This document shows, in pieces, positions 18,146 to 26,629 of a DNA stretch of 64,000 bases. The stretch is from Parabacteroides hominis (GTDB lineage Bacteria > Bacteroidota > Bacteroidia > Bacteroidales > Tannerellaceae), in NCBI RefSeq assembly GCF_014287585.1, contig NZ_JACOOJ010000002.1, positions 167,120-231,119 of the forward strand, given 5' to 3'. Positions within the stretch are counted from its first letter, which is position 1; every line of letters begins with the position of its first letter. The notes under the pieces are model-generated. The model was not told the DNA's origin. It did no database searches and saw nothing but the letters and a program-made list of their open reading frames with translations. Both the position numbers and the translations under genes were made by a program.

Positions 18146-21100
18146 TTAAAGTGATAACTTGATTCCAAATTGCAAACTACGAGTCAGTGGGAATGCGGTA
18201 TATTCAGGATCCCATCCTTCCCAACCGGTAAATGTATAAAGGTTCTTTCCTGTCAAAAATAGTTGCAACTGACCGATAACTCCCGTTTTTTGCAATAACT
18301 TCTTATCGAACGTATACATCAAAGAAACATCCTGAAGACGGACAAAACCTCTACTCTGATAGATATCGGTCGCAATCTGCTGGTTCCTGAACAGGGCAAG
18401 TCCCTCATTCGAGCGATTCTCCGGTGTCCAATACTCCCGGGTAGAAGGCTGGTTCAGACGGATTACATAATCAGAACTATTATTAGGAGCCAAAAGACCG
18501 TTACCTCCCATATAATAGCCTCCTCCACCCAACATCGAGTTCAGCATAAAGTACAAAGACCAGTTTTTCCATGTCAACGTATTGTTAAAGCTGAAGCGGC
18601 AACTCGGATTCTTGTTACCGATGATCTTACGGTCATGTTCTGCATCGATCTTTCCATCTCCATTCAAATCGGCATACTTCTGTTGTCCCGGATACCAACC
18701 GTCATAAATTTCACCGGAATACAAGTCCTCCTCTTGCCAAACACCGATCATCTCATACGAATAGATAGCCCCGATCGATTCGCCGACAAACCAACCGTTC
18801 GTCAAATCCTGTGTAGCCCCATCACCATAGAGTTCTGTAATCTTATCCCGATTCAACGAGAAAGTCAAACCTGATGTCCAAGAGAAATTACGATTCTGAA
18901 TGTTTACGGAATTAAGTTCGACTTCCAAACCTTTATTCTCCACACCGCCTAAGTTGGCCCAAACCCAGCTATATCCGGTGACATTCGGCAACGTACGCTT
19001 AACCAACACATCCGACGTCTTTGATTTATACACTTCAAACGAACCGTTCAGACGCTGGTTAAAAAAACCGAAATCGACACCGAAGTTCCAAGAAGAGGTA
19101 CGTTCCCATTTCAAGTCCTTATTAGCCATCGCAGAAGGGTATAAAGAGATCACCTTGTCATCATTATAATTGTAAGCACCTAATCCTAACTTAGCAAGTG
19201 AAGCATAACGACCGATTCCCTGGTTTCCATTCTGTCCATAAGAAAGACGCAACTTCAAATAGGTATCTTCAAACGGATTAAAATCTTCTTCCGAAATCAC
19301 CCAACCGATAGACGCGGAAGGAAGCGTCACATATTTATTATTGCTACCGAAGCCGGAATAACCATCCCGTCGAACCGTACCCGTCAACAAATAACGATTC
19401 TTATAGCTGTAATTGACACGTCCCATCAGACCGACATTAGATTCCTGCCAAGCCGTACTTGCTTCGGTAAACAAGGTCCCGATACCCAAATTGTTATATC
19501 CCAAATTGTCCGTATCAAACGATTCGGCAGTAGCAGTAGTCTTATCTCCCCATCTCTTTTCCGTCGTATAAACAAATGTAGCATTCAACGAATGATCACC
19601 AAACTCTCTTTGGAAAGCGAAAATATGGTTGAACAAATAGGCATTTTCATTTTCCGGTTCTTTCACAGCCTTTCCGTTATTAATAAAACCGCCATCCACG
19701 TCTGCCGGATAAAACGTATTATTATCCCGATGATAGCGAGTCGTAGAATAATTGAAATCATAAGACAAACCTTTGATAAAAGGAACATCCACACGTCCGG
19801 TCAACGTTAGGAAAAGCGTGTTTCGCAAATCCGAATTATCGATAGCCAGATATTGCAACGGGTCTTTCATGGCCGATTCATTCGCAAACTCCATCCGATA
19901 ATATCCCGGCGTATCAAAATCATAAGTAGCCATAGGAGTCGCTTTTGTCGCATAATCAAAATTGGCAGAAACACCCGAATAATCACGATGGGAAAAATTG
20001 ACATTTGCTCCGATTTTCAACCAATCCGTCACTTTCGTATCTACTTTCGCATTGAAAGTATAACGTTTGAACTGGTCATTCAACAGCAAACCTTCTTCAT
20101 CATGGTAAGCACCTGACAAATAATAATTGACATATTCCGAACTCCCTCCGACACCTAAGTTATAATCCTGTGTCAAACCGGTCCGCATCACTTTATCTAT
20201 CCAATCGATATCCGTGCCCAACATATAGTTATCTTTCTCTTCCTGCGATCTCAAATAATAGGCTCTCGCCTCTTTAGTCGAAACATCCGGATAAGCGGGA
20301 CGGCCGGCATCACTTGTCGGATTTGTCTGATACCAAGCATGCAAGTCCTGCTGATTGGCATAATCAGCCAAACGCATCGTATACTCTTCCGCATTCATAT
20401 AGCTTGCGCTGTAGTTAGAGGCAGACTGTGTTCCTATCGACATATTGAAGGAAACGGTCGGTTTCTCTGTTTTCCCTTTTTTAGTCGTTACCAGAATCAC
20501 ACCATTTGCAGAACGTGCACCATACACAGCCGCCGCACTTGCATCTTTCAAGATATCGATACTGCTGATGTCGTTTACGTTGATATCAGACATAGATCCA
20601 TTATAAATAATACCGTCCAAAACGATCAGAGGATTTTGAGAGGCAGAAAACGAATTTGTCCCGCGAATACTCAAACTTACATCTTCTCCGGCATATCCGC
20701 TCTGAGCGGTATTGACACCGGCGGTAGATCCGACAAGAGCCTGAGATAAACTCGTATTAGAGACAGCCAGCGAATTTTCCAAATTAACCCTTTTCACAGC
20801 ACCTGTCAAGTCTTTCTTTTTCATAGTTCCATATCCGACAACCACTACTTCTTCCAATGTTTCGGCATCTTCCCGGAGTGTTATAGTATAGGATGTCTGA
20901 TCATTGATTTTTATTTCTTGAGAGACATATCCGATATAAGAAACTATTAACGTTGCACCTGGTGCAACGTTAAGGACGAAGCGTCCTTCCGAATCGGAAA
21001 TAACGCCGTTCATTGTTCCTTTTTCCACAATGTTCGCTCCGACTACCGGGCCAAATGCATCCAAGACAACACCTATGATCTTCTTTCCCTCTTGAGTGAC

Positions 21101-21475
21101 TTTTGTTTCCTCAACCTTTTTCTCCGTTATTATGATATTCTTATTATAAATCTTAAAATCACAATCCGGCAGAATCAATGCCAATATCTCCGATATATTT
21201 TTATCTTCGGCATTCACTGTGACTCGCTTGTTCGCGTTAATGACCTTGTCATTATAATAAAAAGTAAACTCACTCCTACTCTCTATTCCTTTTAGGACTT
21301 CTTTAACAGTAGAATTTTCCATGCTGAGGTTTATCCGAGTACTTTGTGCATAAGACTCTGTAGCAGAAACCCTAAATAGCATAACGGTTAACATAATCAG
21401 GACTAATTTCATAATCCGAACATTTTTGTGTGTTAAGAAAGGGTGCAAGACATCCTTTCCATTAAAATTATTCAT
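18146..21475 (-). CDS. SusC/RagA transporter with N-terminal STN signalling domain
   Basis: 1109 residues. A signal peptide ends near SYAQS (residue 45). An STN (secretin/TonB N-terminal) domain covers about 46-115 (NLSMENSTVKEVLKGI...), followed by a carboxypeptidase-regulatory-like domain (about 130-205), the TonB-box-like EEVVVVGYG, the plug (GVILVTTKKG) and the barrel. The STN domain is what contacts a FecR-type anti-sigma factor in the periplasm, and such an anti-sigma gene lies just upstream (21656-22678). Substrate passage through this transporter is therefore expected to release the ECF sigma factor that drives this locus, as in the known Bacteroides mucin/host-glycan systems. Confidence 0.94.
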   Translation of the reverse strand: MNNFNGKDVLHPFLTHKNVRIMKLVLIMLTVMLFRVSATESYAQSTRINLSMENSTVKEVLKGIESRSEFTFYYNDKVINANKRVTVNAEDKNISEILALILPDCDFKIYNKNIIITEKKVEETKVTQEGKKIIGVVLDAFGPVVGANIVEKGTMNGVISDSEGRFVLNVAPGATLIVSYIGYVSQEIKINDQTSYTITLREDAETLEEVVVVGYGTMKKKDLTGAVKRVNLENSLAVSNTSLSQALVGSTAGVNTAQSGYAGEDVSLSIRGTNSFSASQNPLIVLDGIIYNGSMSDINVNDISSIDILKDASAAAVYGARSANGVILVTTKKGKTEKPTVSFNMSIGTQSASNYSASYMNAEEYTMRLADYANQQDLHAWYQTNPTSDAGRPAYPDVSTKEARAYYLRSQEEKDNYMLGTDIDWIDKVMRTGLTQDYNLGVGGSSEYVNYYLSGAYHDEEGLLLNDQFKRYTFNAKVDTKVTDWLKIGANVNFSHRDYSGVSANFDYATKATPMATYDFDTPGYYRMEFANESAMKDPLQYLAIDNSDLRNTLFLTLTGRVDVPFIKGLSYDFNYSTTRYHRDNNTFYPADVDGGFINNGKAVKEPENENAYLFNHIFAFQREFGDHSLNATFVYTTEKRWGDKTTATAESFDTDNLGYNNLGIGTLFTEASTAWQESNVGLMGRVNYSYKNRYLLTGTVRRDGYSGFGSNNKYVTLPSASIGWVISEEDFNPFEDTYLKLRLSYGQNGNQGIGRYASLAKLGLGAYNYNDDKVISLYPSAMANKDLKWERTSSWNFGVDFGFFNQRLNGSFEVYKSKTSDVLVKRTLPNVTGYSWVWANLGGVENKGLEVELNSVNIQNRNFSWTSGLTFSLNRDKITELYGDGATQDLTNGWFVGESIGAIYSYEMIGVWQEEDLYSGEIYDGWYPGQQKYADLNGDGKIDAEHDRKIIGNKNPSCRFSFNNTLTWKNWSLYFMLNSMLGGGGYYMGGNGLLAPNNSSDYVIRLNQPSTREYWTPENRSNEGLALFRNQQIATDIYQSRGFVRLQDVSLMYTFDKKLLQKTGVIGQLQLFLTGKNLYTFTGWEGWDPEYTAFPLTRSLQFGIKLSL

Positions 21476-21655
21476 ATTTTTACATGGATTTTTTTGTTAG
21501 ACTTTATCGCTGAGCTCCGCCAAGAGAAGCGATAGGTTAATAAAATTCTTGAATAGGTGGATGTTACCGCATTCACCTATTACCTTTGTAATTCTCGCAT
21601 CATTCCTCCTTTCCCATATTCTTCTTATTTTTAAGGTTAATACTCCGCTTTTATA

Positions 21656-22678
21656 CTATTCCGGTATAATATATGCTTTTCGATCCTTTATCTCGTACCT
21701 GATAGGAGCGATCAAACTTATTGCCTCCAACACCTCCTCGATGCTCTCCTGCCGGATCGTGAACGAAAGGCGGGTAGAAGCGGCAAACGGCTTCGGGCAT
21801 TCGATATCCATATTATAGCGTCCTTCCATGCTGATCAAAATATCAGACAGATAGTCGTTGTCGAACACCAGGCGGTCCTTGATCCAGTCGGCATATAAAC
21901 CGACTTTGGCTTCTTCGACTGAAGAGACCTGGTCCGACTTCCGATACCTGAACAGTTCGTTGGGCTTCAGATAAACGGGTTCTTTTATGGTCTTTCCCGA
22001 AATTTTCACACTACCGTTTAATAAGGCTGTCTGTACCAATTCATCGGAAGAATAGCTATCGACATTGAAGCAGGTTCCCAGAACCTCGACATCTATCTCT
22101 CCCGCCTGCACGACAAAAGGCTTTTTCGCATCTTTCGCCACTTCAAAATACGCTTCGCCTTCCAAAGTCACCAACCGCTTGTCACCGGCAAACTGGTTCG
22201 GATAAGTCAGTCTGGTTTCCGAATTCAGCCAGACGACCGATCCGTCAGGCAACGTGAACCGGCCTTTGCTTCCTTTTGCCGTTATCAGTTGGTTTTGCAC
22301 GACGATATCGGGAACGGAATGCTCCCTCCAACTGCCGATAGCATAGCCTATCCCCAATAAAAGCAGCAACACGGCAGCGACCCGCGTCCAACGCAAAATG
22401 ACTGATAATGGTTTTCTCTCCGCACGCGATTCCTTTTCCATACGCCCCTGCTCCTGCAAGATGCGGTCTTTCAGTTTCCCCAAAGCGATATCGACCTCCA
22501 ACTCATCCCCGGCAGCGACATTGCAAGAGAGCCACAGGTCGCGAGTTGCCGTAAAATCATCCCGGTTATGATCCGATTGTTTCAGCCACTGAAGCAATAA
22601 CGTCTTCTCTTCCAGTCCTGCCGAACCATCCAGATAGCGGATTATGACTTCGTTGATATCGTATGTTTCTTCTTTCAT
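21656..22678 (-). CDS. FecR family anti-sigma factor
   Basis: 340 residues from the ATG at 22678 (MKEETYDINEVI). An in-frame extension up to 22861 would run into the tandem-palindrome array and is unlikely. A cytosolic N-terminal helical domain that holds the sigma factor covers about 1-75. One membrane segment follows (about 97-117), then the periplasmic FecR domain (KGSKGRFTLPDGSVVWLN, about 136-155) and a C-terminal DUF4974 domain (DNDYLSDILISMEGRYNMD...) that meets the STN domain of SusC. It is separated from the sigma gene by an unusually long 230-bp gap that contains array B. Confidence 0.92.
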   Translation of the reverse strand: MKEETYDINEVIIRYLDGSAGLEEKTLLLQWLKQSDHNRDDFTATRDLWLSCNVAAGDELEVDIALGKLKDRILQEQGRMEKESRAERKPLSVILRWTRVAAVLLLLLGIGYAIGSWREHSVPDIVVQNQLITAKGSKGRFTLPDGSVVWLNSETRLTYPNQFAGDKRLVTLEGEAYFEVAKDAKKPFVVQAGEIDVEVLGTCFNVDSYSSDELVQTALLNGSVKISGKTIKEPVYLKPNELFRYRKSDQVSSVEEAKVGLYADWIKDRLVFDNDYLSDILISMEGRYNMDIECPKPFAASTRLSFTIRQESIEEVLEAISLIAPIRYEIKDRKAYIIPE

Positions 22679-22810
22679 CACAGATACGTTTATTAGTAAT
22701 ACAAGAAAAGGAGTTTTCACCCTACCTCCTTTCGTAAAAAAAATCAAGAGAGCATGGCGCAAATGTCTTTCTTTAAATACTACGAATAATTCGTTGCTTT
22801 TTCTCAGCAT

Positions 22811-22916
22811 TTCCCATACAGGTGAGAATCTTTTCTCATGCACGTGAGAATAAATTCTCATGCCTGTGGGAAAACTTTCTCACACCGATGAGAAAAGATT
22901 CTCAAGCTAATGAGAA
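22811..22916. repeat. Five-unit tandem palindrome array B (exact 22-bp period)
   Basis: Units TGAGAA/TGGGAA start at 22823, 22845, 22867, 22889 and 22911, exactly 22 bp apart. In the first two, TGAGAA and TTCTCA form perfect 6-bp arms around four-base loops (TCTT and TAAA). Units 3 and 4 keep the arms with one or two changes. The fifth is only half present and overlaps the last codons of the sigma gene; a half unit precedes the first at 22811. The array lies in the 5' leader of the FecR gene. A separate 13-bp palindrome ACGAATAATTCGT is at 22782-22794. Confidence 0.85.
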
Positions 22917-23491
22917 AGACAAGTCACTGCCAGTGCCAACAAAGGGAATAAGTCTTTTTGGGCAAGATGCTGCTTCAAGCCGTAAAGGGCTTTGCTTATC
23001 TGCTTTTCAACCGCTTTGACGCTAATGTCCAGTTGTTCTGCAATCTCGCGGTTTTTCAAGCCGTAGCTCCGGCTTAGCATAAATATTTTATGGCATTGAG
23101 GGGGAAGGGTGTTTATGTAGGACATGATTTCCTCTTCCAGTTCTTTCAATAACAGGCTCTGCTCGGAATTTTGCATATAAGAAGTGACATACTGATCCAA
23201 GATATCCGCTTCCCTTGCCGGTTCCAGGGAGCATACATTCTGCGGCTTTTTATTCAACGCATTCAGGGCGTGCGTATAAACCGCCCTGAAAAGATAGGAC
23301 TTTACAGCAGCATCTTCAAAGCGAATGCTTCCACGCCGCTTCCAAAGTTCAAAAAAGACATCCTGCACGACATCTTCAGACAAGTCCTTGTCGCCGACAA
23401 AACGGAAAGCATACGCCCGCAAAGGTTTATAAAAACGCTTAAACAGTGTTTCCAATGCTGCAAAATCCTGAATGCTTCCTTTTCCTGACAT
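22907..23491 (-). CDS. ECF (RNA polymerase sigma-70) sigma factor
   Basis: 194 residues from the ATG at 23491 (MSGKGSIQDF), chosen because the -7 element TATGTTTG at 23523-23516 lies between it and the longer in-frame start. Region 2 is at about 20-60 (FVGDKDLSEDVVQDVFFELWKR) and region 4 at about 125-175 (LPPQCHKIFMLSRSYGLKNREIAE, then SVKAVEKQISKAL). It belongs to the Bacteroidota sigma group paired with FecR anti-sigma factors and STN-type SusC. It should direct RNA polymerase to the SusC/SusD operon when released. Its last codons overlap the tandem-palindrome array. Confidence 0.92.
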   Translation of the reverse strand: MSGKGSIQDFAALETLFKRFYKPLRAYAFRFVGDKDLSEDVVQDVFFELWKRRGSIRFEDAAVKSYLFRAVYTHALNALNKKPQNVCSLEPAREADILDQYVTSYMQNSEQSLLLKELEEEIMSYINTLPPQCHKIFMLSRSYGLKNREIAEQLDISVKAVEKQISKALYGLKQHLAQKDLFPLLALAVTCLSH

Positions 23492-23515
23492 AAACTTATA
23501 ATGCCTAATATTCGG

Positions 23516-23523
23516 CAAACATA
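23516..23523 (-). promoter_or_regulatory. -7 element for the sigma factor gene
   Basis: TATGTTTG on the minus strand fits TAnnTTTG. It is 25 bp upstream of the chosen ATG and supports that start over the longer frame. Confidence 0.6.
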
Positions 23524-23639
23524 AATAAAAAGACGTAAATATCGGAATATTTAAACATGTTATTTTAAGTATATCTGTTGAACATTCAAAGTACAACCTT
23601 GTTTTTCGTAAATTCATAACTAATCAAATATTCAAGATT

Positions 23640-24620
23640 ATGTGTACAAGAGCCGTATATTCAGGAACAAACGGGATGGTTGCAACCGGCCGGTCGATGG
23701 ATTGGAAAACAGAAATGCATAGCAATATCTGGGCGTTTCCCAGAGGGATGGAACGGAACGGAGAAACAGGAGAAAACTCGCTACGCTGGACATCCCGGTA
23801 TGGCAGCGTGGTGACTTCCGCCTTCGAAATAGCCAGCACGGACGGGATAAACGAAAAAGGGTTGGTCGCAAACCTGCTATGGCTGCCCGATACTCAATAT
23901 CCGGCAAGGGACAAAAGCAAACCGGGGCTTACGATCGCTGCCTGGGTACAATACATGCTGGACAATTTTGCGACTGTGGAAGAGGCTGTTTCTTATATCA
24001 AAGAGGGCTCTTTCCAGGTGTTATCGGAAATGATGCCGGACGGTTCGCGTTTGGCGACTCTGCATTTATCCGTTTCCGATGCAACAGGCGACAGCGCAAT
24101 ATTTGAATATGCCGGCGCTAAGCTGATGGTCTATCACGATAAGGAATATAAAGTGATGACGAACTCGCCGACGTACGACAAGCAGTTGGCGCTCAATGAA
24201 TATTGGAAATCAATCGGCGGGCTGACTTTCCTCCCTGGCACGAACCGGGCATCCGACCGCTTTGCCAGGGCAAGCTTCTATATCAATGCAGTCCCTAAGA
24301 CCGATAATGAAAGAATAGCGATTGCAAGCGTATTCAGCGTTATACGCAATACTTCCGTCCCTTACGGCATATCTACTCCTCAAAGCCCCGAAATTTCAAC
24401 TACACAATGGAGGACTGTTTCGGATAGCAAGAACCTGGTTTATTTCTTTGAATCGAGCCTGACGCCGAATACATTCTGGGTGTGCCTGCATGATCTGGAT
24501 TTTTCCAAGGATGCGCCGGTGCTTAAATTGCCGATCGCCGACGGCGAAATCTACCACGGCAATACAGCTAAGGAGTTTAAGCCGGCACAGCCTTTTAAGT
24601 TTATGGGCATACAGAATTAA
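23640..24620 (+). CDS. Linear amide C-N hydrolase, choloylglycine hydrolase family
   Basis: A 326-residue Ntn-hydrolase of the bile-salt hydrolase / penicillin V acylase family. The N-terminal nucleophile Cys2 directly follows the initiator Met. Arg18 and Asp21 (GRSMDW), Asn175 (MTNSPTYD) and an Arg in SDRFARA sit where the family needs them. There is no signal peptide, so the enzyme as read is cytosolic, with Met removal giving the active Cys. The sequence closely follows Bacteroides bile-salt hydrolases in layout (NTPE/STPQ...TTQWRTVSDSKN block), but substrate preference for conjugated bile acids over penicillin V or acyl-homoserine lactones cannot be read. It is divergent from the sigma gene. 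Confidence 0.88.
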   Translation: MCTRAVYSGTNGMVATGRSMDWKTEMHSNIWAFPRGMERNGETGENSLRWTSRYGSVVTSAFEIASTDGINEKGLVANLLWLPDTQYPARDKSKPGLTIAAWVQYMLDNFATVEEAVSYIKEGSFQVLSEMMPDGSRLATLHLSVSDATGDSAIFEYAGAKLMVYHDKEYKVMTNSPTYDKQLALNEYWKSIGGLTFLPGTNRASDRFARASFYINAVPKTDNERIAIASVFSVIRNTSVPYGISTPQSPEISTTQWRTVSDSKNLVYFFESSLTPNTFWVCLHDLDFSKDAPVLKLPIADGEIYHGNTAKEFKPAQPFKFMGIQN

Positions 24621-24699
24621 GAAAGCATTATGCTTATGACATTACATATTGACAATTTTATAAGCAATATTGCTATTTACAATACCCCGGTTTTATGTG

Positions 24700-24707
24700 T
24701 ATCTTTG
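24700..24707 (+). promoter_or_regulatory. -7 element for thioredoxin gene
   Basis: TATCTTTG fits TAnnTTTG, 26 bp upstream of the chosen ATG at 24733. It rules out the longer frame that would start at 24670. Confidence 0.65.
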
Positions 24708-24732
24708 CAGTATTAATTTAAAAGTAAACGAT

Positions 24733-25086
24733 ATGACACCCATTGAATTAACAAAAGCGGAATTTATACAGCGAGTAGGGAACTTCGAAGAAAATCCTCA
24801 GGATTGGAAATATGTGGGAGATAAGCCTTGCATAGTGGACTTCCATGCTCCCTGGTGCGGTTACTGCAAACGCCTGGAGCCGATACTCGACGAGTTCGCT
24901 AAAGAATATGACGGACAGCTTTACATCTATAAAGTGAATGTGGACAACGAAGAAGAGCTGGAAGCTGCTTTCAAGATCCGGACAATCCCGACTTTACTCC
25001 TCTGCCGCATGGACGGGAATAAAGAAATGATGCTCGGAACGATGGGCAAGCCGGAACTTCGCAAAGTGATCGAAGGTATCTTATAA
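24733..25086 (+). CDS. Thioredoxin family protein
   Basis: 117 residues with the active site WCGYC (Cys42, Cys45) in the usual FHAPWCGYCKRLEP context and the cis-Pro region IRTIPTLLL. The protein has no signal peptide and probably reduces protein disulfides in the cytosol. The WCGYC dipeptide differs from the canonical WCGPC, which usually shifts the redox potential upward. It is a single gene with its own promoter. Confidence 0.9.
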   Translation: MTPIELTKAEFIQRVGNFEENPQDWKYVGDKPCIVDFHAPWCGYCKRLEPILDEFAKEYDGQLYIYKVNVDNEEELEAAFKIRTIPTLLLCRMDGNKEMMLGTMGKPELRKVIEGIL

Positions 25087-25192
25087 TATACCTTCTCAGG
25101 TCAGGCAAGGGGAATGAATCAGGTGGCAGACCGCTAATCCTGATCCATCCCTTCGACTTTTATACGGATCGAACGGGGAGTCCGCCACGTTA

Positions 25193-25858
25193 TTATTTCT
25201 TTTCCCGGACGGTTATATGGAAACAACCTTGCTTGCGTTCGTGCTTGACATAGCAACGCTCTTCCCGTTTCAAATCGCGCAAGACCATTGCCAGCACCAT
25301 CTTCAACCGGTCCTTGTCTATGTTCAAGGTGTCGCTCTCGTCCACTTTGGCATAACGCACCCACGAGACATCGAAAGTCGTTCCGTAGCGGTGAGCCGAG
25401 TTCTGGGAAGAGTTGGTATTTCTTTTTTTCAGGTTCTTGACATCATCGACCGTGCGGGTGACGCTGGTTACTTTGACTTTATAAATGGAAGCATTCAGGT
25501 TGCGAAGGGAATCCTGGAAATTATGTCCGATATCTTCCAGCAACTGTGCGGCAGAGGGAATCAGATAGGGGATGGAATGCGTCAGCTTTTCCACTTCATA
25601 ATATTCGTTGGTTTCGATCTTTTCCATCTCCTTTTTCACTTTCTCCGCTTCTTCACGGTTCGATGCAGGTTTGATGCCGATACGCTCGGCCTCGGCCAGA
25701 TGCACATCGTTCAAGTCTTTGAAATCGCGGTTATAGCTTCCGTTATACCAAATGCGTTTCAACTCTCCGCGTTCTTCCTTTTTCCCACAAGACGAACATA
25801 TCGCTGCCACCGAGCAAGCAGCCACTATCAACCAGATATTAAATACAATCTTTTTCAT
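25193..25858 (-). CDS. DUF5715 family lipoprotein with M15-peptidase-like motif
   Basis: 221 residues from the ATG at 25858, with a lipoprotein-type signal (AAICSSCGKK, cysteine about 24). A helical middle part is followed by SAHRYGTTFDVSW (about 155), which fits SxHxxGxxxD, the first zinc-site motif of M15/VanY-type D,D-peptidases. A later His in CFHITV could be the third ligand. These features suggest a periplasmic or surface cell-wall-related fold. Catalysis is not certain, because the usual Glu-x-x-His end motif is replaced by a Cys-Phe-His. The family name comes from recognition of the motif pattern. It is a single gene. Confidence 0.65.
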   Translation of the reverse strand: MKKIVFNIWLIVAACSVAAICSSCGKKEERGELKRIWYNGSYNRDFKDLNDVHLAEAERIGIKPASNREEAEKVKKEMEKIETNEYYEVEKLTHSIPYLIPSAAQLLEDIGHNFQDSLRNLNASIYKVKVTSVTRTVDDVKNLKKRNTNSSQNSAHRYGTTFDVSWVRYAKVDESDTLNIDKDRLKMVLAMVLRDLKREERCYVKHERKQGCFHITVREKK

Positions 25859-25919
25859 TATTTCTCTTTTAACGAAAACAAAAGTAACCAAGATTCACTG
25901 ATTTCAAAATATTAATGAC

Positions 25920-25927
25920 TATTTTTG
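25920..25927 (+). promoter_or_regulatory. -7 element for the toxin-antitoxin pair
   Basis: TATTTTTG fits TAnnTTTG, 32 bp before the antitoxin ATG. Confidence 0.6.
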
Positions 25928-25959
25928 TGAATCCGAATATAAACTAAATAGCTAATTGT

Positions 25960-26202
25960 ATGGATGCATTGGAATTAAGATTATCGCTTATCGAACAACT
26001 GAAAACGATCGACGACGTAAAGCTGTTGACACAGATCAAGAACTTGATCAAAATTGCAACGGAGAAGAAGGAAACACGCTATCCGGCACAGATGACGCTG
26101 GATGAATTGAAGGCAGTATTGAAGAAATCAAGAGAAGAATCCAAGAAAGGATTAGGCATGACAACGGAAGAATTACGCAAACGACACCCATTATGCGAAT
26201 AA
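25960..26202 (+). CDS. Putative antitoxin, upstream partner of the RelE/ParE-like toxin
   Basis: 80 residues, mostly charged helix: MDALELRLSLIEQLKTIDD, then a Lys/Glu-rich stretch and the tail MTTEELRKRHPLCE. No recognised DNA-binding fold is visible. It is called an antitoxin because of its size, acidic/basic helical make-up and 10-bp overlap with the toxin gene that follows, the classic arrangement. It would bind and neutralise the toxin and probably repress its own promoter. Confidence 0.7.
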   Translation: MDALELRLSLIEQLKTIDDVKLLTQIKNLIKIATEKKETRYPAQMTLDELKAVLKKSREESKKGLGMTTEELRKRHPLCE

Positions 26203-26507
26203 AAATCAAGTGGTTGCCTCAAGCCATCGCCTTACTTGACAACATTTACAGATTCTACAGCAAAAAGAGCCAGACCGCAGCTATCCGTTTATACAATAAA
26301 CTATTGGATTCTGCCGAACCTTTACGTGTTTTCCCGCAAGCCGGACCTATCGAACCGCTACTGAAAGAATATGATTGCGAGTTTCGTTCCCTTGTCGTCG
26401 AGAAACATTACAAGCTGATTTACACGGTTACGGACGAACTGATCGAAATCCACGCCGTATGGGATTGCCGCCAGGAAGGATGGCGCCTGCAAGAAATGTT
26501 CAAATAA
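26193..26507 (+). CDS. Type II toxin, RelE/ParE family
   Basis: 104 residues with the RelE/ParE fold pattern: KWLPQAIALLDNIYRFYSKKS at the start, helices with RLYNKLLDSAEPLRVFPQAG, then strands FRSLVVEKHYKLIYTV and EIHAVWDCRQ. The end RLQEMFK is short. Members cleave ribosome-bound mRNA (RelE) or poison gyrase (ParE); the sequence does not decide between them. It is translationally coupled to the antitoxin by overlap. Confidence 0.85.
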   Translation: MRIKIKWLPQAIALLDNIYRFYSKKSQTAAIRLYNKLLDSAEPLRVFPQAGPIEPLLKEYDCEFRSLVVEKHYKLIYTVTDELIEIHAVWDCRQEGWRLQEMFK

Positions 26508-26564
26508 TCTTCACGAAGACGCAACAAAATACGTCACAATTTCTTTTTACATAAAGAATATTAC

Positions 26565-26572
26565 TAATTTTG
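26565..26572 (+). promoter_or_regulatory. -7 element for the phoH operon
   Basis: TAATTTTG fits TAnnTTTG, 58 bp before the phoH ATG. Confidence 0.55.
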
Positions 26573-26629
26573 TCTGCCTGAACGAGAGTGGTAAAAATCC
26601 GCAACAAAGGCAGAACTAAAACGAATTGA

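Noticed and set aside
21490..21545. Possible attenuator between FecR and SusC (TATCGCT...AGCGATA)
   Set aside because: The stem is short and not followed by a T run in the direction of transcription; too weak to list as a feature.
22811..22916. CRISPR array
   Set aside because: Repeat plus spacer is only 22 bp, units are palindromic and imperfect, and no cas genes are present. The same holds for the arrays at 9320 and 49649.
25087..25192. Possible terminator with GTGGC...GCCAC arms after DUF5715
   Set aside because: Arms match only in part over a long loop and no T run follows.
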